Shown: positions 8,320 to 17,446, numbered from the stretch's first letter. The stretch is DNA of 64,000 nucleotides from Thiomicrorhabdus arctica DSM 13458 (GCF_000381085.1 NZ_KB905902.1:82419-146418), one strand, 5' to 3'. A program made the numbers and translations. The notes: generated by a model not told the origin, from the letters alone.

Positions 8320-9260
8320 AAATTTTCTAATTTCTGAATCTTTAACGGTATTGTACAAGGTATGTTCACTTCATCAATCGCTTGTTTAAATAATTCTAAA
8401 ACATTCATCCTAGGAAATGATTTACGCCATGCTAGAGCAACGATTCTACTAGGAGGTGTATCAGTTATCGTTTTAACTGTAAAAAGACTCTCATCGCGTT
8501 CTGAGAGCGAACTACAGGGAAAAATAGAGATTCCTGCCCCTGAAGATACCATGTAACGAATAGTTTCGAGTGAACTGGCCTCAAATGTCTTCTGTAGTCG
8601 ATTACTTTGATAATTCAAATGTAATAGATTTGGAAAAGCCTCTACGACCTGATCTCTAAAACAATGGCCTGCCCCCAATAAGAGAATGGTTTCATTTTTA
8701 ATCGATTGCAACGAAATAGAAATATCTGTTTCTGCAAAAGGATGTTCTTTTGGAACAATCGCTTTAAAAGGTTCTTGATAGAGTGCAAGCGTTTCAATGT
8801 TGGGTTCATCAAACGGCAGTGACAAAATGGCAATATCAATTTCACCCGTTTGTAGCTTCTCTGCTAATACGTGCGTGTAATTTTCTTCGATGATTAAGGG
8901 GATTTTAGGGGCTAATTGATGAAATCTAGGAATCAGTTTAGGCAGCAAATAGGGCGCTATCGTATAAATAGCACCTATCCTTAATTCTGTAGAAAGGTCA
9001 CTTCGAGATTCTTTTGCAATGGTTTTGATATGTTTACTGCTTTCAAGTATATCTTCCGCCAATTTAATAATTTGGTTACCAACGGGTGTAATCAAAACAT
9101 CCTGTTTTCGTCTTTCAAATAAAATGACCCCTAACTCTTCTTCTAATTTTTTAATTGCAATACTTAAAGTAGGTTGACTGACAAAGCAACTTTCTGCAGC
9201 TTTTCTAAAATGCTTTTCTTTTGCGACAGCAACAATATATTTCAGTTCGTTAAGGGTCAT
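8316..9260 (-). CDS. oxyR: OxyR-type LysR regulator lacking the resolving cysteine
   Basis: A LysR-family regulator, 314 residues. The N-terminal winged HTH (residues 1-60, with HFRKAAESCFVSQPTLSIAI) is followed by an effector domain that matches OxyR, including GHCFRDQV, ASSLETIRYMVSSGAGISI and a C-terminal AWRKSFPR. The peroxidatic cysteine is present (C200 in GAGHCFRD). The position nine residues later, where OxyR normally has its disulfide partner (C208 in E. coli), is Phe (F209 in VEAFPN). A further Cys lies at 249. It is translationally coupled to mlaA (ATGA overlap), an uncommon partner. It may act by single-cysteine chemistry or use Cys249; that is inference. Confidence 0.87.
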   Translation of the reverse strand: MTLNELKYIVAVAKEKHFRKAAESCFVSQPTLSIAIKKLEEELGVILFERRKQDVLITPVGNQIIKLAEDILESSKHIKTIAKESRSDLSTELRIGAIYTIAPYLLPKLIPRFHQLAPKIPLIIEENYTHVLAEKLQTGEIDIAILSLPFDEPNIETLALYQEPFKAIVPKEHPFAETDISISLQSIKNETILLLGAGHCFRDQVVEAFPNLLHLNYQSNRLQKTFEASSLETIRYMVSSGAGISIFPCSSLSERDESLFTVKTITDTPPSRIVALAWRKSFPRMNVLELFKQAIDEVNIPCTIPLKIQKLENL

Positions 9261-9487
9261 AAATTAGATGTCTTTTGATTAAAGGTTTTTATCTTAAATT
9301 AGAAAAAGAGGCGATAACTTTTCATTACTTAAATGTATTCTTTTAGTATATATAACCTCTTCTTATTACTCTTGGTGAAGCTAACATCTGTCGATAAACT
9401 CATTTTTAACATGGATTTCAATACGTTATCTTGTGAGAAAGATGTGGGTATAGTATCTGACAAAGCGTGTGTGTAAGTGTGGGTGTT

Positions 9488-9554
9488 TTGTGGATAAAAA
9501 TAACAAAATGCTTATTATTGGATTTTATCCACAATTTAACACAAGTTATCCCAA
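9488..9554. promoter_or_regulatory. DnaA-box inverted repeat
   Basis: In the 380-bp space between oxyR and the nitroreductase gene, two perfect consensus DnaA boxes (TTATCCACA) face each other: 9489-9497 on the minus strand and 9525-9533 on the plus strand. They form a 12-bp perfect inverted repeat with a 23-bp spacer. Weaker matches (7 of 9) lie at 9546-9554 and 9443-9451. The rest of the gap is AT-rich without a gene. A DnaA-binding or titration site is the simplest reading. Confidence 0.5.
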
Positions 9555-9643
9555 GCCCTTATATGGAATTATTTAGGGGTTATTTAAATGATTATACGGC
9601 ATAATAAATGGTATTCAAAAAAACAAAAATTACAGAAGTCATT

Positions 9644-10249
9644 ATGCAAACATCACAATTATTAGCCCTCATTCAAGCAAGACGAACGTGCTATCAATTT
9701 CGATCACAAGAAACTCATGTTCTGACGGATTTAGAAATAAAAAAATGTTTAGAAGCTGCAATATGGGCGCCTAATCATAAATTAACCCAACCTTGGCGTT
9801 TTTGGGTGCTTGGCAAAAATAAGCAACAAACATTAGCGGTTGTCTATGCTGATAATAGAGCTTCTAAAAAGGCTGATTGTGGCTCTTCAGCGTACCAGAG
9901 CTTATATACAAAAGCCGTTGAAAAATTTATGGCCATCCCACAAATTATTCTAGTGGGGCAAATCTTAACCCAAGATGAGTTCACGGCGAAAGAAGATTAC
10001 GCCGCTTGTGCTTGTGCCATTCAAAATTTTCAACTGATGGCTTGGCAACAGTCCATAGGAGTGCAGTGGAGCACAGGACCGATCCTAACCGATGTTCGCA
10101 GTTATGAGGTGTTGGATATTGAATCAGAAAAGATCACATTGATAGCCGCTCTGTATATGGGTAAAGTAGACACAGAAAACCGGATGAATCAGTTGAGTCA
10201 AAACCCTAAAAGAAAGTCGATTGATGAAGTCACGGTCTATTTAGATTAA
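9644..10249 (+). CDS. Nitroreductase family protein
   Basis: A flavin (FMN)-dependent nitroreductase-fold protein of about 201 residues, of the small YdjA-like kind. LLALIQARRTCYQF at the N-terminus holds the phosphate-binding Arg pair, and AAIWAPNHKLTQPWRFWVLG matches the YdjA-type flavin-binding block. The C-terminal ITLIAALYMGK is the family end motif. I use the ATG at 9644 (AGAAG just upstream) and not the one at 9608, which has no ribosome site and adds residues that do not belong to the family. The substrate is unknown. It is transcribed alone and is followed by a stem-loop. Confidence 0.85.
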   Translation: MQTSQLLALIQARRTCYQFRSQETHVLTDLEIKKCLEAAIWAPNHKLTQPWRFWVLGKNKQQTLAVVYADNRASKKADCGSSAYQSLYTKAVEKFMAIPQIILVGQILTQDEFTAKEDYAACACAIQNFQLMAWQQSIGVQWSTGPILTDVRSYEVLDIESEKITLIAALYMGKVDTENRMNQLSQNPKRKSIDEVTVYLD

Positions 10250-10270
10250 GGCTTGTATAAAGCCTAATCT
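10243..10270 (+). terminator. Stem-loop at the end of the nitroreductase gene
   Basis: The arms AGATT-AGGCTT and AAGCCT-AATCT pair with one bulged base and a GTATA loop, overlapping the stop codon. Only a short T run follows, so termination may be partial. A CCAGGCCTGG palindrome starts a few bases later. Confidence 0.5.
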
Positions 10271-10273
10271 AAT

Positions 10274-10293
10274 TTTGACCAGGCCTGGTTAAA
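10274..10293. repeat. CCAGGCCTGG palindrome, copy 2
   Basis: The core ACCAGGCCTGGT (10278-10289) has flanking TTT/AAA arms and one G-T mismatch. It lies in the convergent gap between the nitroreductase and the 10304 gene. Confidence 0.85.
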
Positions 10294-10303
10294 TGGATTA
10301 GCA

Positions 10304-10642
10304 CTATAGATTTAACAGTTCATTATCATCAATAATGGATATTTCATTACCCATATTACGAATTTTTCGCTTAAATAAGAGCTTGTTTTGTACCGGTTGG
10401 GGAAGGTCGGTAAAGCGTATTAGATCTCGCTCTATCATAATGTCGATAAGATCTTCAATGACACGTACCATATCCAAATCTAGACGGTCCAAAACAGATT
10501 GCATAATAGCTTCACTGTCAGCTGATTTTTTAATGAACTCGGTTAATTGTGGATCATGTAAACTGATTTCTTCACGATTTTTCGCTGGCGTAAATTCTAT
10601 ATTATCTATTTCACCCAAAGCATTTCGTTCAATATAAATCAT
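10304..10642 (-). CDS. Conserved hypothetical protein (often labelled tryptophan synthase beta-like)
   Basis: A 112-residue soluble acidic protein. The C-terminal half (LDLDMVRVIEDLIDIMIERDLIRFTDLP, with VQNKLLFKRKIR after it) matches a small proteobacterial family that databases commonly call 'tryptophan synthase subunit beta-like', although it has no relation in size or motifs to TrpB. The true function is unknown. GGAAA precedes the ATG. It lies 95 bp past the acetolactate synthase gene on the same strand, and a CCAGGCCTGG palindrome follows. Confidence 0.75.
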   Translation of the reverse strand: MIYIERNALGEIDNIEFTPAKNREEISLHDPQLTEFIKKSADSEAIMQSVLDRLDLDMVRVIEDLIDIMIERDLIRFTDLPQPVQNKLLFKRKIRNMGNEISIIDDNELLNL

Positions 10643-10737
10643 GATATTTCCTTTATGGCTGAGTCATACTCATTTTACCTGTCAAAGTAGGGGAGTTGAA
10701 TTTTTAGAGACAAACCGTTTACTAAAACGAAGGATTA

Positions 10738-12381
10738 CTAATCCCCTATTTCAGATACCACATTTCCCAATAACGCCGTCAAACGATCATTTTGAGAGTA
10801 ATCGACCGGACAATCAATAATGGTGACGGTTGGATTTTCTAAGGCCGCTTGTAAAGCGGGGAGTAATTGGTCTGCAGATTCGATACGCACACCAGTAGCA
10901 CCGAAAGAGTGTGCGTACTGTACAAAGTCAGGGTTTTTAAAATCTATATAGGCTGAACGTCCAAAACGGCGTTGCTGTTTCCACTCAATCAGTCCGTATT
11001 GGCAATCGTTCCAAACTAAAATAACAATAGGGGCATTGCAACGCAGCGCCGTTTCAATTTCTTGCGAGTTCATCATAAAACCAGCATCGCCAGTAACGGC
11101 AACGATACCCTTTTCTGGATAAGCTAATTTTGCAGCGATTGCGCCCGGTACTGCGATACCCATGCCGGCAAATCCATTGGAAATAATACACGTATTAGGG
11201 AGATCGCAGCGAAACATGCGCGCCATCCACATTTTATGGGAGCCGACATCACTCACCGCAATATCGGTAGACTTCATCGCCGTACGTAAATCCCAAATAA
11301 TTTTTTGCGGTAGCATTGGCCAGGCATCACTTTTATGACAACGGTTCATTTCATCGACCATCGCTTTACGCAAGCGGAAATCAATTTGAGTGGATTTGAT
11401 AGGTTTTTCAATCATCTCACCGAGACCGGCTAAATTTTTGCCGATATTACCAATAAGCTCTATTTCAGGAATATAGCTGTTATCGACTTCAGATTTTTTA
11501 GTATCGATATGAATAATGGTATGTTTACGGGTTGGATTCCATAAATGTGGGTGATATTCGACCATATCAAACCCAACGCAGATGACCAAATCGGCTTTAG
11601 CAAAACCGCCATTTTCATAATCGCCTTTTTGCAAACCCGCTGTTCCCATGGCCATTTCATGTGAAAAAGGGATGATGCCTTTGGCCATAAAGGTGTTTAC
11701 CACTGGAATTTTATGAGTTTTTAGAAAGGCCAAAATATGGTCACTGGCACGAGATCGAACGGCGCCGTTACCGACGAGAATGAGTGGGTTTTTAGCCTTT
11801 TCAATTAAAACAGCCGCATCTTTTAAGAGTCCATTATCAGCAAAAGTCAGTCGATTAACACTCACGGGTAAAGGCGCTTCATTGGTTTCCATTTCAACAA
11901 TGTTTTCAGGCAAATCAATAAAGGTGGCGCCTGGTTTTTCCGCCTCGGCCAATTTAAATGCTTTACGCACCACTTCTGGAATCGTTTCAGGTGCTAAGAC
12001 TTGAGTAGCATATTTGGTAATAGGCTTAAACATACTGACGAGATCAACCACTTGATGTGACTCTTTGTGCAGCCGTGTGGTTGCTGCCTGACCTGAAATA
12101 GCCACTAAAGGAGCATTGTCCATATTGGCATCCGCCACGCCCGTGACTAGATTTGTGGCACCAGGACCTAAAGTGGATAAACAAACGCCAGATTTACCGG
12201 TTAGACGTCCATAGACATCTGCCATATACGCTGCACCTTGTTCGTGACGAGTCGTGATGAATTTAATGTCAGAATCGAGTAACGCATCCATAATATCCAG
12301 GTTTTCTTCACCTGGAATTCCAAAAATGAACTCTACATTTTCATTTTCTAAACATTTCACAAACAGTTTGGCGGCTTTCAT
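10738..12381 (-). CDS. Acetolactate synthase, large-subunit type
   Basis: A thiamine-diphosphate enzyme of 547 residues that condenses two pyruvates to acetolactate (or a closely related carboligase reaction). The N-terminal TPP domain has GIPGEEN and TTRHEQGAAYMADVYGR (catalytic Glu), then LGPGATNLVTGVADANMD. The C-terminal TPP domain has VTGDAGFMMNSQEIETALR, with the metal-binding GDAGF...N at the usual spacing. No small regulatory subunit gene is adjacent, which favours a stand-alone AlsS-like enzyme over anabolic IlvB; this is inference from context. A CCAGGCCTGG palindrome lies about 55 bp upstream of the ATG. Confidence 0.85.
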   Translation of the reverse strand: MKAAKLFVKCLENENVEFIFGIPGEENLDIMDALLDSDIKFITTRHEQGAAYMADVYGRLTGKSGVCLSTLGPGATNLVTGVADANMDNAPLVAISGQAATTRLHKESHQVVDLVSMFKPITKYATQVLAPETIPEVVRKAFKLAEAEKPGATFIDLPENIVEMETNEAPLPVSVNRLTFADNGLLKDAAVLIEKAKNPLILVGNGAVRSRASDHILAFLKTHKIPVVNTFMAKGIIPFSHEMAMGTAGLQKGDYENGGFAKADLVICVGFDMVEYHPHLWNPTRKHTIIHIDTKKSEVDNSYIPEIELIGNIGKNLAGLGEMIEKPIKSTQIDFRLRKAMVDEMNRCHKSDAWPMLPQKIIWDLRTAMKSTDIAVSDVGSHKMWMARMFRCDLPNTCIISNGFAGMGIAVPGAIAAKLAYPEKGIVAVTGDAGFMMNSQEIETALRCNAPIVILVWNDCQYGLIEWKQQRRFGRSAYIDFKNPDFVQYAHSFGATGVRIESADQLLPALQAALENPTVTIIDCPVDYSQNDRLTALLGNVVSEIGD

Positions 12382-12433
12382 TTTTAGGGCTCTTTTCGGT
12401 ACATGAATTAGGATTATGAAGTGTTAAAAAACA

Positions 12434-12453
12434 AATGACCAGGCCTGGTCATT
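12434..12453. repeat. CCAGGCCTGG palindrome, copy 3
   Basis: A perfect 20-bp palindrome, AATGACCAGG plus its complement. It is downstream of dsbA (past its terminator) and upstream of the acetolactate synthase start. Confidence 0.85.
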
Positions 12454-12483
12454 AATTAATTGGTTTTCAAAGGGATTAAAACT

Positions 12484-12503
12484 AAAAAAAGGGCTAAAAG
12501 CCC
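12484..12503 (-). terminator. Intrinsic terminator of the resB-ccsA-dsbA operon
   Basis: Read on the minus strand, GGGCT-TTT-AGCCC is followed by seven T, 46 bp past the dsbA stop. Confidence 0.8.
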
Positions 12504-12549
12504 CTGTTATTTGTACATTTGTCTTTATTAAGGACTGATTTACTGAATA

Positions 12550-13182
12550 TTATTGATCGGTCAAAGTATCGACTGTTTTCCAAAGTTTATCTCGACTACC
12601 GGTCATTGGCACATCTGTTAAATATTTACCATTAACGACAATCGAAGGAACACCTTCAATGCCATAACTACGAGTTAATTGCTGTGCTTTTCGTACCAAT
12701 TGATCAACCTTAAAGCCTTTGAAAGTACCAATAAAATCAGCCTCTTTTACACCAAATTGAGTGAAAAATTCAGCAATTTTTTCAACGGTGTAAAGCTCTT
12801 TTTTATCGCGGTGTAAGGCATTAAAAAAAGCCTCATGTGATTGCTCAAGAACTCCGAGCTCTTGAGCGGTATAGAAGACCTTAGCCATAAATATCCAATT
12901 AGGATTATTAAATACCACAGGCATACGTTCAAAATGCACATCAGCAGGCTTATCTTTTAACCAATGGTTAAGACTTGGCTCTAAGTGATAACAGTGTGGA
13001 CAGCTGTAACCAAATACTTCTACCACGGTTTTAGTATAGGGGGCAATGACATGCGGCGTCGGGATCTTCTTATATTCAACGCCTGGCATTAATGTCCTAC
13101 TCTCTGCACTTGTTGCAGAGAAGGATAGACCACTGGTCACTAAAAGGGCGACCACGGTTGTTAATAATTTTCTACGTAACAT
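12550..13182 (-). CDS. dsbA: Thiol:disulfide interchange protein DsbA
   Basis: A periplasmic thioredoxin-fold oxidase, 210 residues, with an N-terminal signal peptide (cut near SATSAES). The active site is CPHC (C61, C64) in VVEVFGYSCPHCYHLEP, and the cis-Pro loop is EGVPSIVVNGKY. GAGG precedes the ATG. It follows ccsA by 17 bp and is the last gene of the cytochrome c biogenesis operon, so it probably oxidises apocytochrome cysteines or other exported proteins as part of that route. No dsbB is in the window. Confidence 0.92.
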   Translation of the reverse strand: MLRRKLLTTVVALLVTSGLSFSATSAESRTLMPGVEYKKIPTPHVIAPYTKTVVEVFGYSCPHCYHLEPSLNHWLKDKPADVHFERMPVVFNNPNWIFMAKVFYTAQELGVLEQSHEAFFNALHRDKKELYTVEKIAEFFTQFGVKEADFIGTFKGFKVDQLVRKAQQLTRSYGIEGVPSIVVNGKYLTDVPMTGSRDKLWKTVDTLTDQ

Positions 13183-13199
13183 AAGTTAACCTCAGTATT

Positions 13200-14378
13200 T
13201 TACAGTTCACCGTAAGAGTGCAAACCGGATAGGAACATATTCACACCAAGGAAAGCAAAAGTAGTGATTAATAGACCGATAAAGGCCCACCATGCCATCG
13301 GTGCTCCGCGCCAACCTTTAGACATACGCATATGCAACCAAGCGGCATAGTTCAACCAAACAATCAGCGCCCACGTCTCTTTTGGATCCCAAGACCAATA
13401 ACCACCCCAAGCTTCTGCGGCCCAGGCGGCGCCTAATACAGTTGCAATGGTAAAGAATGCAAAGCCAAGTGAGATGACTTTATACATCAAATCATCCATA
13501 GCTTCTAAAGCAGGCATTCTACTGGCAAAACTGCTTTCAGGGTTTTTCTTTAAAGCGCGTTCAGTTAATAGATAAGCCACCCCAACCATGGCCGCAATAG
13601 AGAAGGAACCATAACCGACAAAGTTTGCGGGGACATGGATTTTCATCCAATAACTTTTTAAAGCAGGGACTAAAGGTTGAATGACATGGGCGTCTTTTCC
13701 AAAGGTATACCAAAGCAGAAAACCAACCGCTGCACTGATCACCAACATAACAAATCCGCCTAAAGCTCGGGTTTTATAACGTTGCTCATAGAACAGATAC
13801 ATTAAAGAGGTGAGTACTACAAATAGGATAAATACTTCATACAAACTACTGACTGGAATGTGGCCGTAATTGAAGTTGATGATATAAGATTCGCGCCAGC
13901 GGACCATCATGCCCACTAAACCAAAGGTGGCTGCAGCCCACACCATGAAATTAGCCGTTTTATAGGTGAAGTCCGATTTATTATATAATGCTAAGAAGTA
14001 AGTTGCAGTGGCCATAACAAACAGCGCACTCATCCACATAATAGCCGATTGACTAGACAGTAAAAACTTCAAAAAGAAGGCTTCTTCATTGGCAGTAATC
14101 ACGTTGCCGTGGCTATTGTAGGTCCATAAGGCGAGCATCACCATTAAACTCACCGAAACGGTTAGCGTCTGTAAACTCGGCCATAAACGTCCTAATAATA
14201 TGAGACCAACGGTTGTTCCGCCTAAAATTCCAATCTCATACTGATCCATCAGTCCGCCATATTGCGTCCATGCGTAAAAACTGCCAAGTATGACGAAAGC
14301 AATCCAAGCCACATCCCTAAGGGTGAACGGCTTCTTTCCTTCGTTTTTAAATTCTTCTAGATAGGTTTCAGTTTGCAT
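13200..14378 (-). CDS. ccsA: Cytochrome c biogenesis protein CcsA (ResC-like haem handling)
   Basis: An integral membrane protein of 392 residues with about eight to ten helices. The tryptophan-rich WWD motif, GGYWSWDPKETWALIVWLNY, near residue 330 is diagnostic of haem-handling proteins, and conserved flanking histidines are visible (IHVPANFVGYG, WLHMR). With ResB next door it forms the system II synthase that attaches haem to CXXCH motifs on the outer face of the membrane. GGGGCG lies before the ATG. The gap to resB is 16 bp and to dsbA 17 bp, so this is one operon. Some databases call it CcsB. Confidence 0.92.
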   Translation of the reverse strand: MQTETYLEEFKNEGKKPFTLRDVAWIAFVILGSFYAWTQYGGLMDQYEIGILGGTTVGLILLGRLWPSLQTLTVSVSLMVMLALWTYNSHGNVITANEEAFFLKFLLSSQSAIMWMSALFVMATATYFLALYNKSDFTYKTANFMVWAAATFGLVGMMVRWRESYIINFNYGHIPVSSLYEVFILFVVLTSLMYLFYEQRYKTRALGGFVMLVISAAVGFLLWYTFGKDAHVIQPLVPALKSYWMKIHVPANFVGYGSFSIAAMVGVAYLLTERALKKNPESSFASRMPALEAMDDLMYKVISLGFAFFTIATVLGAAWAAEAWGGYWSWDPKETWALIVWLNYAAWLHMRMSKGWRGAPMAWWAFIGLLITTFAFLGVNMFLSGLHSYGEL

Positions 14379-14394
14379 GTTTATCGCCCCATAA

Positions 14395-16467
14395 TTATGC
14401 GTGATTGTTGTTATTATTGAATTTTTTTACCCGGTTAACAAGACCGTTAAATTCGGTGGTTGTTTCAGGTAAGTCTCTATTATCTTTGGCCGCGATAGTG
14501 ATTTCGGAGCTAGATGTTGTTGAATCTGACTCTAAATCTGTATGCGCGTTGGGTTTGATGTGAATCCACACTCGACGTTGGCGTACATAAAAGAGGAAGA
14601 ATACGCCAGTTATAAGCATCGCACTGCCAAAAAACACGACATTTTTACCGGGAGATTTGGTAATTTGTAACCCAGTGGCTTGGATTTGTTTAAAACTGGC
14701 CACCTCAAAATACATGGGTGGACCATAAGCACTTAGGCCCGCAACAGTATTTAAGGCATCTTCAAACCAAGTTTTATCAAATTCTGATATTTCATCACTG
14801 TGGGTTTTAATAACCCCTTCTTCTTTCAGCACTTCCAGGTATAAGGTTTGTAAAGCAAAACTGGTTTGACCAAAGTAGTAATCAGACACTTGCTTGCGAT
14901 CCGCCTCTGGTACATTGCTCTTCACAAATTCAGTAATGCCATTAAAGCCTTTGGAACGAAACAGAGCTAATAATTGCTGAATGAGTTTCGTTTGTAACTG
15001 ATAGGTTTTCTCAGAAACATCCGGCGTTCTAGGAAATTGAGTGGTAAAGAGATCCATAAATTTTATAGGATTATTGAGCAAGGTTAAGAACTTGAAGAAA
15101 CGGTCCTTTTTACGGTTCGCATCTGCAGGTATAAAGAGGTAACGGAACGGTTCGGCCTGACTCTCACGCACACCCGTCATAAAGAAGAGACGATCTTCTT
15201 GCAGACTCGGCATGATGTAGTTTTCATACTCCCAAGCTTTACCTTGATCATTACGAACCTTAAAGATAATAGTTGGGCCATTGTTATGCATTTTATGACC
15301 CGTTAAAGCTTTCTCTTCATCTGTTGCAGGAATGATATTGTGCATTTTAAAGTCATTAAATTCGACTTTAAATTTACCCATAGGCGTTTTTAAAGGCTCG
15401 ACTTTATTGATCGCAGAATCCAACTCTAACGGGTTAGAGATAGGAGAAAGTAAAGGATGTACTTTAAGTTTTAAGGTTGTTCCACCATCCGCAAATGAGG
15501 ATTGAAAAATAGCGTAATTTTTATAATGAAGTGGGTGATTAACAGCAATCGTCGCAACAATTGGCTCATCGAGGTCCGGTGCTGTGAGAATCAAATCACT
15601 TTCAAAAGACTTAGGCATTCCGGTATCGTAATATTTGATTCTAAATTGTTTATTGACGATAGTAAAAGGCAATTTTTGTGCTAAATAACCATCTTCATAA
15701 GGCAAAAACAGGACATCGGTTTTACCTCCATCAGCGACATTTACGGAACCTCTAAACGACAAGTTTTCAGGACCTAACCAAGAGTTTTTGTTGATTTCAT
15801 CTAAACCGACGGTACGGGTTTCAGCCTCCAAAGAGCCTGTGAGTTCACGATATTTTAAAAGTAAATTGCTGTCTAATAACGCTCCTATACAAATAACGAT
15901 AATGGAGATATGCGTCAGGAAATAGCCTAATCGATTCCATTTACCCTTTAAGCCCGCGACAGTCACACTGCCATCATCACGAATATGCGTTTTGGTTTTA
16001 TACCCTTTATGCTTGAGCAAAGCGACAGCATGTTCTTGTTGTCTTTCAAGACTAACAGTACCCTCAAAGGTCGTGTTATTAGGCTGGTGCTGTAGTGCGG
16101 CGCGTGACAACTTTTCGCTATACTGCTTCATGTCTTTTAAAAAGCTTGGAGTATTGCGGGTTACACAAATACTGGTTGAAAGCAGTAAAAAGAGTAGAAC
16201 GAGAATAAACCAGGCCGCGCCATAGACATGAAACAAGCCTAAACTATTGAAAACTTCGGCCCAAAAAGGCCCAAATTGAATCATGTAATTTTGCGTGCTT
16301 TCGTCTTGTTTTAAGACTGTGCCGATAACCGATGCAATTGAGAGCATCATTAGTAAAGTCACCGCTAAATTCATTGAACCAAAAAAGTTCAAGATTTGAT
16401 TAGGTTGCTTTTTTTTCATCGATTTTGGAACCGCGTTTGCGCTTGTGGGTGTTTTTGATTCAGTCAT
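14395..16467 (-). CDS. resB: Cytochrome c biogenesis protein ResB (Ccs1)
   Basis: A 690-residue system II partner of CcsA. Three membrane helices lie in the N-terminal third (FGSMNLAVTLLMMLSIASVIGT; AAWFILVLLFLLLSTSICV; GYFLTHISIIVICIGALL), followed by a ~370-residue periplasmic domain and a final helix near residue 620. The first-helix block and the 'HPLHYKNYAIFQSSFADGG' segment are typical of ResB. Thiomicrospira-type sulfur oxidisers make many c-type cytochromes, which fits. It is the first gene of the operon and is divergent from engB across a 167-bp promoter region. Confidence 0.9.
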   Translation of the reverse strand: MTESKTPTSANAVPKSMKKKQPNQILNFFGSMNLAVTLLMMLSIASVIGTVLKQDESTQNYMIQFGPFWAEVFNSLGLFHVYGAAWFILVLLFLLLSTSICVTRNTPSFLKDMKQYSEKLSRAALQHQPNNTTFEGTVSLERQQEHAVALLKHKGYKTKTHIRDDGSVTVAGLKGKWNRLGYFLTHISIIVICIGALLDSNLLLKYRELTGSLEAETRTVGLDEINKNSWLGPENLSFRGSVNVADGGKTDVLFLPYEDGYLAQKLPFTIVNKQFRIKYYDTGMPKSFESDLILTAPDLDEPIVATIAVNHPLHYKNYAIFQSSFADGGTTLKLKVHPLLSPISNPLELDSAINKVEPLKTPMGKFKVEFNDFKMHNIIPATDEEKALTGHKMHNNGPTIIFKVRNDQGKAWEYENYIMPSLQEDRLFFMTGVRESQAEPFRYLFIPADANRKKDRFFKFLTLLNNPIKFMDLFTTQFPRTPDVSEKTYQLQTKLIQQLLALFRSKGFNGITEFVKSNVPEADRKQVSDYYFGQTSFALQTLYLEVLKEEGVIKTHSDEISEFDKTWFEDALNTVAGLSAYGPPMYFEVASFKQIQATGLQITKSPGKNVVFFGSAMLITGVFFLFYVRQRRVWIHIKPNAHTDLESDSTTSSSEITIAAKDNRDLPETTTEFNGLVNRVKKFNNNNNHA

Positions 16468-16634
16468 TAGGCATCTATTATTTGGTTTTCAATGGTCCGC
16501 TTAAGTTCGTATTGAACTGCAATTCCCTTTGATTTTAGAGGGTTTTGCACGGTTTGAGTCGTTAAAAAATAGGATAAAGTATATACTGTTGCACACCATT
16601 GATAAAGTATTAACGTTTTGGAAAACTCTTAATT

Positions 16635-17327
16635 ATGCAACATCCTTTATACCAACAAGCAACCTATCTTAAAAGCGTACCAACATTAGCGCTTTGTCCT
16701 GATGATTTAACGCATGAGGTAGCCTTTGCCGGTCGCTCCAACTCAGGTAAATCCAGTGCTTTAAATGTCATTACATCGCAAAAAGGTTTAGCTCGAATCA
16801 GTAAAACTCCCGGACGTACCCAGTTAATTAACTTTTTCCTGGTGGATGAGACGCGTGCTCTGGTTGATTTGCCAGGATACGGTTTTGCCAAAGTTAATGT
16901 AAAAATTAAACGTGCATGGGAAGCTGGCCTTACTGAATACATTGAAAAAAGTAAGGGCTTGAAAGGCTTAATTTTATTGATGGATTGCAGAATGCCACCT
17001 ACGGAAATTGATTTACAGATGTTGGATTGGTGTGAATCTCTTGGTTTACCCATCCATGTTTTATTGACTAAGTCAGATAAGCTTAAAAAAGGCCCTGCGC
17101 AAGCCAGCCTTCTAAAATTACAGGCGATGCTTAGAGAAGAGTACCCAAGCGCTACAGCACAGCTATTCTCTTCCTTAAAACGTGATGGTTTGAATACCGT
17201 TTGGGACAAGCTTGATGAGTGGATGGAGTATGAACGCCCCATTAAAGAAAAGCCGGTCCTTGAAGAGACGGTTAATAAGGTTCCTAAGAAAGCAAAGCCA
17301 AAGAAAAAAGGCTATAGAACATTTTAA
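16635..17327 (+). CDS. engB: Ribosome biogenesis GTP-binding protein EngB/YihA
   Basis: A TRAFAC-class GTPase of 230 residues involved in assembly of the large ribosomal subunit. G1 is GRSNSGKSS (33-41), G3 is DLPGYGFAKV, and G4 is TKSD. The family's SKTPGRTQLINFF switch I block is present. It has a longer basic C-terminal tail (KKAKPKKKGYRTF) than most relatives. It is transcribed alone, and a clear terminator follows. Confidence 0.93.
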   Translation: MQHPLYQQATYLKSVPTLALCPDDLTHEVAFAGRSNSGKSSALNVITSQKGLARISKTPGRTQLINFFLVDETRALVDLPGYGFAKVNVKIKRAWEAGLTEYIEKSKGLKGLILLMDCRMPPTEIDLQMLDWCESLGLPIHVLLTKSDKLKKGPAQASLLKLQAMLREEYPSATAQLFSSLKRDGLNTVWDKLDEWMEYERPIKEKPVLEETVNKVPKKAKPKKKGYRTF

Positions 17328-17417
17328 AAGGGGTTTACTCAGTTTGAGATGAAATTAAGGTAAAAGACCCTTAGTTTGACCTTTGAGTGAGTCTGTTAAA
17401 ATCTCTTCTGTAAATGT

Positions 17418-17446
17418 TGCCCTCCATCCATTAGAGGGCATTTTTT
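17418..17446 (+). terminator. Intrinsic terminator of engB
   Basis: The arms TGCCCTC and GAGGGCA with a 9-nt loop are followed by six T. It abuts the stop codon of the convergent PAS-GGDEF-EAL gene. Confidence 0.8.

Noticed and set aside
16664-17242. Antisense ORF of 192 codons opposite engB
   Set aside because: It is a mirror of a clearly conserved GTPase gene and has no ribosome site or recognisable protein features.
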